Origin: a virus
Direction: 5' to 3' (one strand)
IMG/VR virus record: IMGVR_UViG_3300032299_000136
Location: 1 to 21,672 of that record
DNA: 21,672 bases
Part shown: positions 1-7,691 of the stretch, in pieces
How the letters are laid out: each line of letters begins with the position of its first letter
Numbering within the stretch: the stretch's first letter is position 1
Notes under the pieces: model-generated
What the model was told of the DNA's origin: nothing
The model's database searches: none
Seen by the model: only the letters and a program-made list of their open reading frames with translations
Position numbers and translations under genes: made by a program

Positions 1-390
1 GGAAATAGGTTTGCATCCGGCAAAAAAGCGATTGCCATGTGCGACCGCTGTGGCCAGCAATACCTACTTAAAAAGCTTAAAACAGAAGTTATTAAGCAGA
101 GAAAGTATCAGTTGTTGGTTTGCTCTGAGTGCTGGGACCCCGACCAGCCTCAGTTAATGTTGGGCACATTCCCTGTTGATGACCCACAGGCTTTGCGTAA
201 TCCGCGCAAGGACACAACGTATGTCACTTCTGGGGTGAACGTTGATGGATACACCGCAGGAGGATCGCGGGATATTCAGTGGGGATGGAACCCGGTTGGC
301 GGGTCTAGGTTTTTTGATGCAGCTTTAACGCCAAACTACTTGGCATTAGCTGCACAAGTTGGTACAGTAACGATACAGATAGGAGCTTAA
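1..390 (+). CDS. Zinc-ribbon phage structural protein (5' partial)
   Basis: The reading frame is open from base 1, so the gene starts upstream; the internal ATG at 37 is not likely to be the true start because the 12 residues before it (GNRFASGKKAIA) belong to the conserved N-terminal part of this family. In the visible 129 residues, C14-x2-C17 and C41-x2-C44 form a four-cysteine zinc-ribbon pattern, followed by W45 and a segment rich in PQ/DDPQ. The C-terminal half (GSRDIQWGWNPVGG and the closing beta-like segment) matches what I remember of a small family found next to adaptor genes in uncultured aquatic phages. Function is not established. Its place just before the adaptor suggests a virion or head-completion role, which is inference. 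Confidence 0.85.
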   Translation, partial: GNRFASGKKAIAMCDRCGQQYLLKKLKTEVIKQRKYQLLVCSECWDPDQPQLMLGTFPVDDPQALRNPRKDTTYVTSGVNVDGYTAGGSRDIQWGWNPVGGSRFFDAALTPNYLALAAQVGTVTIQIGA

Positions 391-391
391 A

Positions 392-580
392 ATGGCATAC
401 ACACGATCAGCAGATGGCATTGCTAAAAAAGGCAAGACCGAAGGCAAAAACTTGGGCAACAGCGGCCCTACCCAAAAAGAAATCATGGGCGGCAAGGGTA
501 AAGGTAAGGGTAAAACCAATGCCGATATGTTGTCTATGGGTCGTAACTTGGCAAAAATTGCCGCACAGAAACGAGGCTAA
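392..580 (+). CDS. Small basic Gly/Lys-rich protein, function unknown
   Basis: This 62-residue protein is strongly basic and has a run of alternating G and K around residues 33-41 (MGGKGKGKGKT). A Shine-Dalgarno-like TAGGAG lies at about 379-384, eight bases before the ATG, and the gene begins one base after the previous stop. No membrane segment or known fold can be seen. The composition suggests a nucleic-acid-facing or capsid-associated peptide, but that is inference from charge only. An overlapping +1-frame ORF at 414-596 lacks the good ribosome site and is rejected. Small basic proteins of this kind commonly sit between capsid and adaptor genes in uncultured aquatic phages. Confidence 0.7.
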   Translation: MAYTRSADGIAKKGKTEGKNLGNSGPTQKEIMGGKGKGKGKTNADMLSMGRNLAKIAAQKRG

Positions 581-582
581 TC

Positions 583-846
583 ATGGCTACATTTAGCAAA
601 AAGATAATGGGTAAAGAAGTTGGCGATGCCAAGGTCTACGCCACACCGCATACTATGACGGGTAAAGTGGTTACAACCTCTACCAACCCCGGCTCTGGCC
701 CTGACCACAGCGATGCTGGAACAGTCAATATGGCTGTAGGTAACGTTTATCGCCGCGCGCAGCCAGCCGCTAAAACATCTGGTATCAAAATGCGTGGCGC
801 AGGTGCAGCTACCAAAGGCTTTATGTCTAGAGGCCCGATGGCATGA
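583..846 (+). CDS. Small basic protein with RGxGAATKG...RGPMA C-terminus
   Basis: This is an 87-residue basic protein of unknown function. Its last 20 or so residues (IKMRGAGAATKGFMSRGPMA) match a C-terminal signature that I recall recurring in small proteins beside adaptor genes of uncultured aquatic phages. The middle is rich in T, S, G and N and looks unstructured. The ATG follows the previous stop by two bases with GAGG at 573-576 upstream, and its TGA overlaps the ATG of the adaptor gene (ATGA), indicating translational coupling. A role in the head or neck is inferred from position only. Confidence 0.72.
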   Translation: MATFSKKIMGKEVGDAKVYATPHTMTGKVVTTSTNPGSGPDHSDAGTVNMAVGNVYRRAQPAAKTSGIKMRGAGAATKGFMSRGPMA

Positions 847-1682
847 ATTACAGCCAGCTTGTTACCGCAGTAACTGATTACTGCGAGAACACTTTTCCAA
901 CGACTGACATGGATACATTTATCCGTCAGGCGGAGCAACGCATCTATAACACGGTGCAGATTGCCAACTTGAGAAAGAACGTGACAGGCTCACTGAATAC
1001 CGGCAATAAATACTTGGCATGTCCAAATGATTTTTTGTCGCCATATAGCCTTGCAATCTACCCCGTCATCACCACAACGGCTACAGGCACTTCTGGTGCT
1101 TTTACGGTTGTTGTAGCGGATGCAACAGGCATCACTGCGGGGCAGTCTGTAGCTAATGCAAACATTCCGTCTGGTACTTATGTTCGCGCAGTGACCGGAA
1201 CTACGGTTTATCTGACGCAAGCAAGCACCGGCGCAGTCTCAGGTACTATCATCTTCCAAGGCGACTTCTTGTACTTGTTGAACAAAGATGTGAACTTTAT
1301 CCGTGAAGCGTATCCACAGACCGCCACCCGTGGTGAGCCAAAGCATTATGCTATCTTTGGCCCGCAATCTGCGGACGACAACGAGTTGACGTTTATTGTT
1401 GGCCCTACGCCTAACTTGGCGTACATGGCTGAGTTGCATTATTACTACTACCCTGAGTCTATTGTTACCGCTGGTACAACTTGGCTTGGAGATAACTTTG
1501 ATTCCACGCTGTTATATGGGACAATCTGTGAAGCATTTGTTTATATGCGTCAAGAGGCCGATATGATGAAACTAGCTCAAGATCGTTACGTGCAGGCTAT
1601 TGCCCTGCTGAAGAACTTGGGTGACGGTAAACAACGCGCTGACGCTTACCGCGATGGCCAAGTTAGGATTGCAGTATCATGA
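843..1682 (+). CDS. Phage adaptor (head-tail connector), SU10-type, with an inserted beta domain
   Basis: The 279-residue product has the hallmarks of the SU10-like adaptor family, which forms a ring under the portal and joins it to the tail. The N-terminal helical part (residues 1-72) contains the FIRQAEQRIY helix and LRKNVTGSL...YLACPNDFLSPYSLAI. The C-terminal part (141-279) contains LLNKDVNFIREAYP, the segment before HYYYYPESIV, TTWLGDNFDSTLLYG, and a final helix ending LKNLGDGKQRADAYRDGQVR. In the relatives I remember, the strand after SLAI runs almost straight into YLLNKDVNFIREAYP. Here about 66 residues (74-139, T/G/V/A-rich, beta-like) intervene. The gene overlaps both neighbours by ATGA. 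Family confidence is high; the insertion's role is unknown. Confidence 0.85.
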   Translation: MNYSQLVTAVTDYCENTFPTTDMDTFIRQAEQRIYNTVQIANLRKNVTGSLNTGNKYLACPNDFLSPYSLAIYPVITTTATGTSGAFTVVVADATGITAGQSVANANIPSGTYVRAVTGTTVYLTQASTGAVSGTIIFQGDFLYLLNKDVNFIREAYPQTATRGEPKHYAIFGPQSADDNELTFIVGPTPNLAYMAELHYYYYPESIVTAGTTWLGDNFDSTLLYGTICEAFVYMRQEADMMKLAQDRYVQAIALLKNLGDGKQRADAYRDGQVRIAVS

Positions 1683-2134
1683 GCATTCTTCAGACAGTAA
1701 CCACAAGTTGCAAGGTTGAGCTTCTCCAAGCTATTCACAACTTTGGCCCTACATCCCCAAACACATTCAAGATTGCACTGTTTACAGCGGCAGCAGATTT
1801 AAGCGCAAGCACTACCGTTTACACGGCAGGCATGACCGGCGAAGTAGCAAACGGTAGCGGGTACACAACCGGCGGTAATACATTAGTTATCAGCCAATTC
1901 CCTACGTCAGGTAATAACCAAAGCGCAGTACCTACAGCTTTTATTTCATTCTCAAATACAAGCTGGACTAGCGCCTCATTTACTGCTCGTGGTGCGTTAA
2001 TTTACAACTCAACGCAGGGTAACAAATCCATCGCTGTGTTGGACTTTGGTGCTGATAAAACAGTAACCAACGACACTTTCCAAATCATTTTCCCAACTGC
2101 CGATGCGAACAGCGCCATCGTGCGCATATCTTAA
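1679..2134 (+). CDS. Beta-rich phage structural protein, function unknown
   Basis: This 151-residue protein begins with a helix (LQTVTTSCKVELLQAIHNF) and continues as an S/T/A/G-rich beta protein: FKIALFTAAADL, a long central loop, then ALIYNSTQGNKSIAVLDFGADKTV and DTFQIIFPTADANSAIVRIS. The closing pattern, FGADKTVTNDTFQIIFPTA, resembles a short structural protein family that I remember directly downstream of adaptors in podovirus-like aquatic phages. It overlaps the adaptor by four bases (ATGA), so it is probably made at a coupled rate. A neck, tail-tube or fibre-attachment role is plausible, but nothing in the sequence decides between them. Confidence 0.8.
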   Translation: MSILQTVTTSCKVELLQAIHNFGPTSPNTFKIALFTAAADLSASTTVYTAGMTGEVANGSGYTTGGNTLVISQFPTSGNNQSAVPTAFISFSNTSWTSASFTARGALIYNSTQGNKSIAVLDFGADKTVTNDTFQIIFPTADANSAIVRIS

Positions 2135-2146
2135 GGACTTATCATG
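2132..2146 (+). promoter_or_regulatory. Stop codon fused to Shine-Dalgarno (TAAGGA-ATG) at the start of the 2144 gene
   Basis: The upstream TAA is the first part of TAAGGACTTATCATG, so the stop codon supplies part of the AAGGA ribosome-binding site seven bases before the ATG at 2144. The same 15-base layout occurs at 3407 and 18972. Confidence 0.6.
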
Positions 2147-2734
2147 AGTACAGAAACATCAAAAGCCCAAGACCTCGTGTCAGCAAGCTTGACTGCAAAC
2201 AAAGGTTCCACTGAGCGCGTAGGTGCTGGTGGTATCTTTACCGTTACTTGCGTAGGCGCTGATGGCGTTGAGAAGTGGTCTGACACCTTCCACAACTTAG
2301 TTGTTAATGAAGGTCTGCAAGACATGAACAGCAAGTACTTCAAAGGCTCTGGGTACACAGCTAGCTGGTTCTTGGGTTTAGTCCAAGGCCCCGGTTCAGG
2401 TACAACATACGCTGCCGGTAATACATTGGCTTCACATGCTGGTTGGACAGAATTGGTTCCCGGTACAGCCTACACAGGTAATCGTATTGCTGTTACTTTT
2501 AACGCAGCTTCTCCTACATTAGCAGATCCTTCAGTAGTAAGCAATTCTGTTGCCCCATCTGCATTCCCTATGTTGGTTAACGGTACAGTGGTTGCTGGTG
2601 CGTTTTTAACTACAGTAGCTACAGGCACTTCAGGCATTTTGTTCTCTGCTGGTGACTTTACCGGTGGCGATAAAACTGTTGATGCTGGCGATACATTGAA
2701 CGTAACTTACACGTTCTCGCTTGACGCAGCCTAA
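2144..2734 (+). CDS. Beta-rich phage structural protein, possibly tail-associated
   Basis: The product is 196 residues and rich in small residues and T. The N-terminal half contains GGIFTVTCVGADGVEKWSD and FHNLVVNEGLQDMNSKYF, followed by WFLGLVQGPGSG, TYAAGNTLASHAGWTEL and a strand-rich C-terminal half ending DAGDTLNVTYTFSLDAA. The block from WFLGLVQGP to ASHAGWTEL is a recognisable signature of a phage protein family usually left as hypothetical or putative structural. The start follows a strong AAGGA. Lying between the neck genes and the fibre block, it may be a tail or fibre-attachment protein, but no function is proven. Confidence 0.8.
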   Translation: MSTETSKAQDLVSASLTANKGSTERVGAGGIFTVTCVGADGVEKWSDTFHNLVVNEGLQDMNSKYFKGSGYTASWFLGLVQGPGSGTTYAAGNTLASHAGWTELVPGTAYTGNRIAVTFNAASPTLADPSVVSNSVAPSAFPMLVNGTVVAGAFLTTVATGTSGILFSAGDFTGGDKTVDAGDTLNVTYTFSLDAA

Positions 2735-2746
2735 TAAGGTAGCTCG

Positions 2747-3409
2747 GTGTTTGGAGATGTCGCATTTGCCCAAGCACCCTTCGCCGCTCTAGGCGGGGCT
2801 ACAGTGTTGTCGTCTGTAAGTGAAGCAGCTACGGCTGCCGATTCTGTTGCTCAAGAGACTCGTGCAGGCGCTCTGATCCAAGAGGCAATCGCAGCAGCTG
2901 AAACGTTTGTTAGTTTAAATAACATAATGACCGCTGTTCGGGCAGAACTTGCCACAGCTACAGACACTGCTGCTACTGCGCCATCTAACTTCCTAGCAAC
3001 GCAAGCCGAAACAGCTACAGGCACAGACACTCAAACTGTCATTGGCACGATGCGGGCTTCAATGTCAGAGTTAGCCACAGCAACAGATGCGCCTTCTGCT
3101 ATTGCAAACTTGTTAGCGGCTATTGCAGAAATCTCTACGGCAACCGATGCGGTAGCTGGCGGAACTTCATTTCAAGTGACAATTACAGAATCCGCCGTTG
3201 GCTCACATACGCAAAGCGCTACTGCTAGGTTTAACGGCAGCATCCAAGAATTGGCTTCAGGTCTTGATGCGTACGACAAACTAAAAATTGCAAATGTATA
3301 CCCAGCAGGTTTACAGCTTACCGTTTCTGTAGGTAATGTCTTGGTGTGGGGCACAATCCCAACAGATCAAACGCCACCCGACCCAAATTGGCAAAATATA
3401 CCGACTTAA
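2747..3409 (+). CDS. Repeat-containing tail-fibre-like protein (eight 20-residue repeats)
   Basis: The GTG start at 2747 is the first start after the double stop of the upstream gene and has AAGG at 2736-2739. The 220-residue product opens with a short segment (FGDVAFAQAPFAALGG). It then has eight imperfect repeats whose core is [small]-E-x-A-[T/A]-[A/G]-x-D/E. The core glutamates fall at residues 26, 46, 67, 88, 108, 128, 148 and 168. The last 40 residues (IANVYPAGLQLTVSVGNVLVWG..., ending DPNWQNIPT) form a separate C-terminal domain. I recall related proteins with SE-T-A-TD repeats and this VYP-G-QLTV ending from aquatic phage fibre clusters. A fibre or fibre-linker role is inferred from the repeats and the neighbours. 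Confidence 0.78.
   Translation: MFGDVAFAQAPFAALGGATVLSSVSEAATAADSVAQETRAGALIQEAIAAAETFVSLNNIMTAVRAELATATDTAATAPSNFLATQAETATGTDTQTVIGTMRASMSELATATDAPSAIANLLAAIAEISTATDAVAGGTSFQVTITESAVGSHTQSATARFNGSIQELASGLDAYDKLKIANVYPAGLQLTVSVGNVLVWGTIPTDQTPPDPNWQNIPT
2810..3265 (+). repeat. Eight diverged tandem 20-21-residue protein repeats
   Basis: The repeat-carrying part of the 2747 gene covers about residues 22-173. Glutamate spacing is 20, 21, 21, 20, 20, 20 and 20 residues. DNA copies have diverged, so the period shows best in the protein. A regular one-turn unit such as a beta-roll or short helical hairpin would give this spacing; which one cannot be told from sequence alone. Confidence 0.75.
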
Positions 3410-3421
3410 GGATTCAAAATG
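3407..3421 (+). promoter_or_regulatory. Stop codon fused to Shine-Dalgarno at the start of the large fibre gene
   Basis: TAAGGATTCAAAATG combines the upstream TAA, an AAGGA ribosome-binding site at 3408-3412 and the ATG at 3419, with the same spacing as the sites at 2132 and 18972. Confidence 0.6.
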
Positions 3422-6400
3422 GCTATTGTAGTAAAAGATCGGGTCAAACAAAGCGCATCTGCTCCCGGCACAGGCACGATTACTTTGGGGGCTGTAGCCA
3501 CAGGCTTCCAAGGCTTCTCTGCCATTGGCAACGGCAACGTTACTTACTTTGCTATCGTGGACGCAGCTTCAGGCGCATGGGAAGTTAACTACGGCACGTA
3601 CACATCGTCTGGTACAACACTAAGCCGTAACGCTACACCACTTTCGTCTTCTAACGCTGGTGCGTTGGTTAACTTCACAGGCGCAGTAGATGTGTTCTGT
3701 ACATACCCATCTTCCAAGGCCATCTACGAAGAGACATCAGGCAACGTTCTGATTGACGGCGGCCCTATCACGGTGGTTGGTACAGGTGTTACAAGTTACA
3801 CAACATTTGGTGCGGCCTTGGCTGAGTTGTACGCCAACCTCAATAGCTTTGCACAGTTCTATGCACAGAACTTAAATGGTGGTGCTTCTGCTTCTACAGA
3901 TATTGTTGCCTACAACAACTTGGGTGATGGCACGTTTAACTTCATTGATATGGGCATTGCTAGCTCTAATTACACTGAAGCGGCTTACCCAATTTTTACG
4001 CCCGGTTCAGGGTACGTATACAACGATGGCGGTGAACTAATTATTGGTACTGCTACGGCACTCAAAGATGTCTTGCTGTTTGCTGGTGGTGTAGCAGCAA
4101 CCGATTGGGCTGCGCGTATCTCGGGCACTAACCAGTCTATTACGACCAAGGCAGGCTTGACTGTTGGCGGCGCATTCACCTCAACAGGTGCGGCTACTTT
4201 TAGTTCAACAGTTCTTCTCAATGCTAATCCAACACTAAACTTACAAGCAGCCACCAAGCAATACGTAGACTCAGCGGTATCTACGGGTTTTACCGTACAG
4301 CCATCCGTAGTTTATTCCACAGCAGCAGCCCTTCCCGCAAACACATACAACAACGGAACTGCTGGAGTAGGAGCCACACTAACTGCTACCGCAAACGGCG
4401 CTCTGTCTGTAGACGGTAATGCTGTTACCACCTCTCAGCGTATCTTAGTCAAGGATGAGGCGGCGCAAGCAAATAACGGCTGCTATACCGTAACAGCCAC
4501 AGGTAGTGCTGGCGCTCCTTATGTACTGACCCGTGCAACTAATTTTGATACTGCTACCGCAGGTGAGATTTCTAACAACGCATATTTTTTTACAACCGCA
4601 GGCGCAACTAATGCAGGTAGTGCGTTCATTTTGTCTCAGACAGCGGCAATTACTGTAGGTACAACTGCACTGCCGTTTACACTCTTCTCAGATCAACTTA
4701 ACTATGTTGGCGGCACAAACATTGATGTAACAGGTCTGACTATTTCGTTGACCGGTACGGTAGCCCCCACAAACGGCGGCACTGGGGTTAACACGGTTAC
4801 TACGGGCGATCTTCTGTACGGCTCAGCCACAAACACTTGGGGTAAGCTGCCAAAAGGCGCGGCTTACAGGTCTTTGATTATGGATGCCTCAGCTACCAAC
4901 GTTGAGTGGAACGCTGTTGCTTTGAACCAATCAAACGCAGTGTCTGGTACTTTGGGCGCAACTAACGGTGGTACAAGTTTTAGCTCCTACACGCTTGGCG
5001 ATATTATTTATTCAAGCGCGTCTAATACGTTGGCTAAGTTAGCAGGTAACACAACCACCACCAAGAAGTTTTTAGTTCAGACCGGTACAGGCGCGGCTTC
5101 TGCGGCTCCTGCATGGGATGTGGTCAACGGCGCTGATGTAAACGGAAACATTACGGGTCAAGCTGGGTCTGTGGCAAATGCTTTGACTGCTGGCACATAC
5201 TTGACTAGCGGCGGTACTTACAACGGCTCGGTGGCTCGTACTTTTACTGTGGATGCTACTTCGGCAAACACCGCTTCTAAAGTTGTGGCTCGTGATGTAT
5301 CTGGCAACTTCTCTGCTGGCACGATTACAGCGGCCTTGAGTGGTAACGCAACAACGGCAACCACCGCAACTAACGTAGCTGGCGGCACAGCCAACCAGAT
5401 TGTTTACAACACATCTGCTGGAACTACAAACTTTGCTGCTGCGCCTTCTGCTTCAGGCCAATTGCTTGGATGGAATGGTTCTGCGTATGCATGGGTAAGC
5501 CCGGTTCCAGTTACTAGCGGCGGCACAGGACTGACATCTCTAACAGCGGGATACATTCCATTTGGCGCGGGTACTTCTGCGTTTGGTAATTCTGCTAACT
5601 TGTTTTGGGACAACACCAATGCTCGTTTGGGTATTGGTACAAGTTCGCCAGCTAACAAATTAACTGTCGCAGTTCCTGGTAATGCAACGCTAAATACGCC
5701 AGCCGCTTATGCCGCTATTTTTAATAGCAATGACGCTGTTAACAATCAGTATTACGGCCTTGCATTTACAAACAGCAATACGGCTGAAGGTGCAACACAA
5801 AAACCACAAGCATTGATTTCTTGCATTGCATCAGGTGGTTCATGGTCTTCTAACTGGGCTGGTGATTTAGTTTTTGCTACCGCATCAGGTGGTGCTAATG
5901 CCGCACCAACTGAAAAAGTAAGGATTAGGTCAGATGGTAATCTAGGTATTGGTACAAGTTCACCTAGTGTCGCATCTGGTTCTGGTGTTGTTATTTATTC
6001 TAGTGCAGTCGCTCGTTTAACATTAAAAAATTCTACTACAGGCGATACTTCAACCGATGGAGTTGGTCTATTTGTCTCTGGTAGTGATTTGGGAATTGAA
6101 AATAGAGAAGCTGGGAACATAATTTTTTATAACACCAGCGAAAAAATGAGGCTTGACTCATCAGGCAATCTAGGTATTGGTACGGCTAGTCCAGCGCAAC
6201 GACTAGACATTCGAGGCAATACAGGGTCAAACATTGGGCAGGTCATCAAAAATGATGGTGCAGGTCGAGCAATTCTTGAGCTTGATGCGGGGGGCACAAG
6301 CACCACATTTATTCAGTTCAAAAATCAAGGAACCGCCACTGCTTTGGTGCAAAGCGATAACTCTTCTAATCTGACATTTGCTACCGGTTCTAGCAACACA

Positions 6401-6571
6401 GAACGATTCCGCATCGGTTCAGCAGGTCAACTAGGCATCGGTGGCGCTAACTACGGTACAGCAGGTCAAGTATTAACATCAGCAGGTTCGGGCGCAGCAC
6501 CAACTTGGTCAACATCTACAGCCGCAGCAAAAGGTTTTGCTGTTGGAATGTCTTTAGTCTTCGGACGATAA
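3419..6571 (+). CDS. Large modular tail fibre protein (1050 residues)
   Basis: This is the longest gene in the window, and its modules are typical of phage tail fibres. Residues 1-270 form an N-terminal attachment region (VKDRVKQSA..., NYGTYTSSGTTLSR, then SYTTFGAALAELYANLNSF). Residues 275-435 hold a widely shared fibre module that starts QAATKQYVD (Y282) and includes QRILVKDEA and the NNGCYTVTA strand. Three collar-like GGTG/GGTS repeats begin at residues 453, 517 and 701, each followed by a G-D/Y-ll/ip-Y/F-gs pattern. Four LGIG repeats start at residues 737, 842, 918 and 1005; three continue into T-[SA]-SP. It ends in AAAKGFAVGMSLVFGR. No peptidase S74 intramolecular chaperone domain, which often follows LGIG repeats, can be seen. 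The protein probably trimerises and projects from the tail. Confidence 0.88.
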   Translation: MAIVVKDRVKQSASAPGTGTITLGAVATGFQGFSAIGNGNVTYFAIVDAASGAWEVNYGTYTSSGTTLSRNATPLSSSNAGALVNFTGAVDVFCTYPSSKAIYEETSGNVLIDGGPITVVGTGVTSYTTFGAALAELYANLNSFAQFYAQNLNGGASASTDIVAYNNLGDGTFNFIDMGIASSNYTEAAYPIFTPGSGYVYNDGGELIIGTATALKDVLLFAGGVAATDWAARISGTNQSITTKAGLTVGGAFTSTGAATFSSTVLLNANPTLNLQAATKQYVDSAVSTGFTVQPSVVYSTAAALPANTYNNGTAGVGATLTATANGALSVDGNAVTTSQRILVKDEAAQANNGCYTVTATGSAGAPYVLTRATNFDTATAGEISNNAYFFTTAGATNAGSAFILSQTAAITVGTTALPFTLFSDQLNYVGGTNIDVTGLTISLTGTVAPTNGGTGVNTVTTGDLLYGSATNTWGKLPKGAAYRSLIMDASATNVEWNAVALNQSNAVSGTLGATNGGTSFSSYTLGDIIYSSASNTLAKLAGNTTTTKKFLVQTGTGAASAAPAWDVVNGADVNGNITGQAGSVANALTAGTYLTSGGTYNGSVARTFTVDATSANTASKVVARDVSGNFSAGTITAALSGNATTATTATNVAGGTANQIVYNTSAGTTNFAAAPSASGQLLGWNGSAYAWVSPVPVTSGGTGLTSLTAGYIPFGAGTSAFGNSANLFWDNTNARLGIGTSSPANKLTVAVPGNATLNTPAAYAAIFNSNDAVNNQYYGLAFTNSNTAEGATQKPQALISCIASGGSWSSNWAGDLVFATASGGANAAPTEKVRIRSDGNLGIGTSSPSVASGSGVVIYSSAVARLTLKNSTTGDTSTDGVGLFVSGSDLGIENREAGNIIFYNTSEKMRLDSSGNLGIGTASPAQRLDIRGNTGSNIGQVIKNDGAGRAILELDAGGTSTTFIQFKNQGTATALVQSDNSSNLTFATGSSNTERFRIGSAGQLGIGGANYGTAGQVLTSAGSGAAPTWSTSTAAAKGFAVGMSLVFGR

Positions 6572-6581
6572 TGGAGAAACA

Positions 6582-7691
6582 ATGACTTCACCTACCGCAC
6601 TTCTTGGCCTTGCGCTGCCCGTACAGGGCGACCTGTCTGGTACATGGGGCGATACTGTTAACGACTCCATTACATCTTTGTTAGATTCGGCTGTTGCCGG
6701 TGTAACTACGCTCAGTACCGATGCAGATGTCACGCTGACCACAACCGACTATGTAGCTAACCAAGCACGACAAGCCATTATTCGGTGGACGGCCAGTAAT
6801 GGCGCTACAACTAGAAACGTTACAGCCCCCGCAAAAAGCAAAACGTACGTAGTCATCAATGCCGGTACAGGTTCTATTGTGTTTCGTGGCGCTGGGCCAA
6901 CGGCTGGCGTAACGATTGTTTCTGGAGAGAAATGCGTTGTTGCTTGGAGCGATACAGACTTTGTAAAAGTAGCGTCTTCTACCGGGGGTGTAACTTCTGT
7001 AAGCGTTGTTTCAGCTAATGGCTTTGCAGGTACGGTGGCAACATCTACAACTACCCCGGCCATCACGGTTTCTACAAGTATCACAGGTGTGCTGAAAGGT
7101 AACGGGACTGCAATCTCAGCAGCCACTGCGGGTACGGATTATTTAGCACCCCCATCTGGTACAGCTATCCTAAAAGCTAACTCTGGCGGCGCACTTGCAA
7201 ACGCTACTGCGGGTACGGACTATCTAGCCCCTCCATCTGGTACAGCCATTTTAAAAGCTAACTCTGGCGGCGCACTTGCAAACGCTACTGCGGGTACGGA
7301 CTATGTGGCTCCGGGCGGCGCTCTTGGCACTCCTTCACAAGGCGTATTGTCTTCATGCACAGTAGATGGCACAAACGCGGTTGGTTTTAGAAGTATCCCA
7401 CCTGTTGGTACAAAAACAAGTTCGTATACGCTTACAACTGGAGATGTTGGTAAATACGTGCAGGTCAGTACAGGCGGCTCTATTGTAATTCCCACTTCTA
7501 CTTTTGCTGAAGGTAACGCGATTAGCATCTTTAACAACACTTCTGGCAACATCACAATTAGTTGCAACCCTACTACTTACATTGCTGGCACTAATGGCTC
7601 TAACGCAACACTTGCTTTGGCCACCCGAGGCGTAGCAACCATCTTGTTTATCAGCAGCACAGTCTGCGTTGTCTCAGGGAACGTATCGTGA
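6582..7691 (+). CDS. Tail fibre protein with tandem 27-residue repeats
   Basis: The 369-residue product starts with MTSPTALLGLALPVQGDLSG followed by TWGDTVNDSITSLLDSAVAG, an N-terminal fibre domain that I recognise from many aquatic phage fibre genes. A beta-rich domain (about 60-135) with TYVVINAGTGSIVF follows. The middle carries ITGVLKGNGTAISAATAGT and two near-identical copies of a 27-residue unit (182-208 and 209-235) plus a third start. The C-terminal domain (about 260-369) has SSYTLTTGDVGKYVQV and FAEGNAISIFNNTSGNITI, a pattern also common in fibre tips. GGAG at 6573-6576 precedes the ATG. Its TGA overlaps the GTG of the next gene. The role is probably a second fibre or a partner of the 1050-residue fibre. 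Confidence 0.85.
   Translation: MTSPTALLGLALPVQGDLSGTWGDTVNDSITSLLDSAVAGVTTLSTDADVTLTTTDYVANQARQAIIRWTASNGATTRNVTAPAKSKTYVVINAGTGSIVFRGAGPTAGVTIVSGEKCVVAWSDTDFVKVASSTGGVTSVSVVSANGFAGTVATSTTTPAITVSTSITGVLKGNGTAISAATAGTDYLAPPSGTAILKANSGGALANATAGTDYLAPPSGTAILKANSGGALANATAGTDYVAPGGALGTPSQGVLSSCTVDGTNAVGFRSIPPVGTKTSSYTLTTGDVGKYVQVSTGGSIVIPTSTFAEGNAISIFNNTSGNITISCNPTTYIAGTNGSNATLALATRGVATILFISSTVCVVSGNVS
7125..7306 (+). repeat. 81-bp in-frame tandem repeat (two full copies plus partial)
   Basis: Units begin at 7125, 7206 and 7287 with ACTGCGGGTACGGA, exactly 81 bases apart. The first two are nearly identical along their whole length, with differences mostly at third codon positions. The third stops after about 20 bases. 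Each unit encodes T-AGTDYLAPPSGTAIL-KANSGGALANA. The high DNA identity points to a recent duplication or continuing exchange between copies, and copy number could vary between related phages. Confidence 0.92.

Noticed and set aside
414-596. Overlapping ORF in another frame at the first small basic gene
   Set aside because: It is inside and overlaps two better-supported coupled genes, has no ribosome site of its own, and its K/W-rich product looks like an out-of-frame reading.
6400-6571. Peptidase S74 chaperone at the end of the large fibre
   Set aside because: Only about 40 residues follow the last LGIG repeat, and no S74 catalytic Ser-Lys pattern region is present.
7125-7306. CRISPR-like reading of the 81-bp repeats
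   Set aside because: The repeats abut with no spacers and stay in frame in a fibre gene, so they are a protein-coding tandem duplication.
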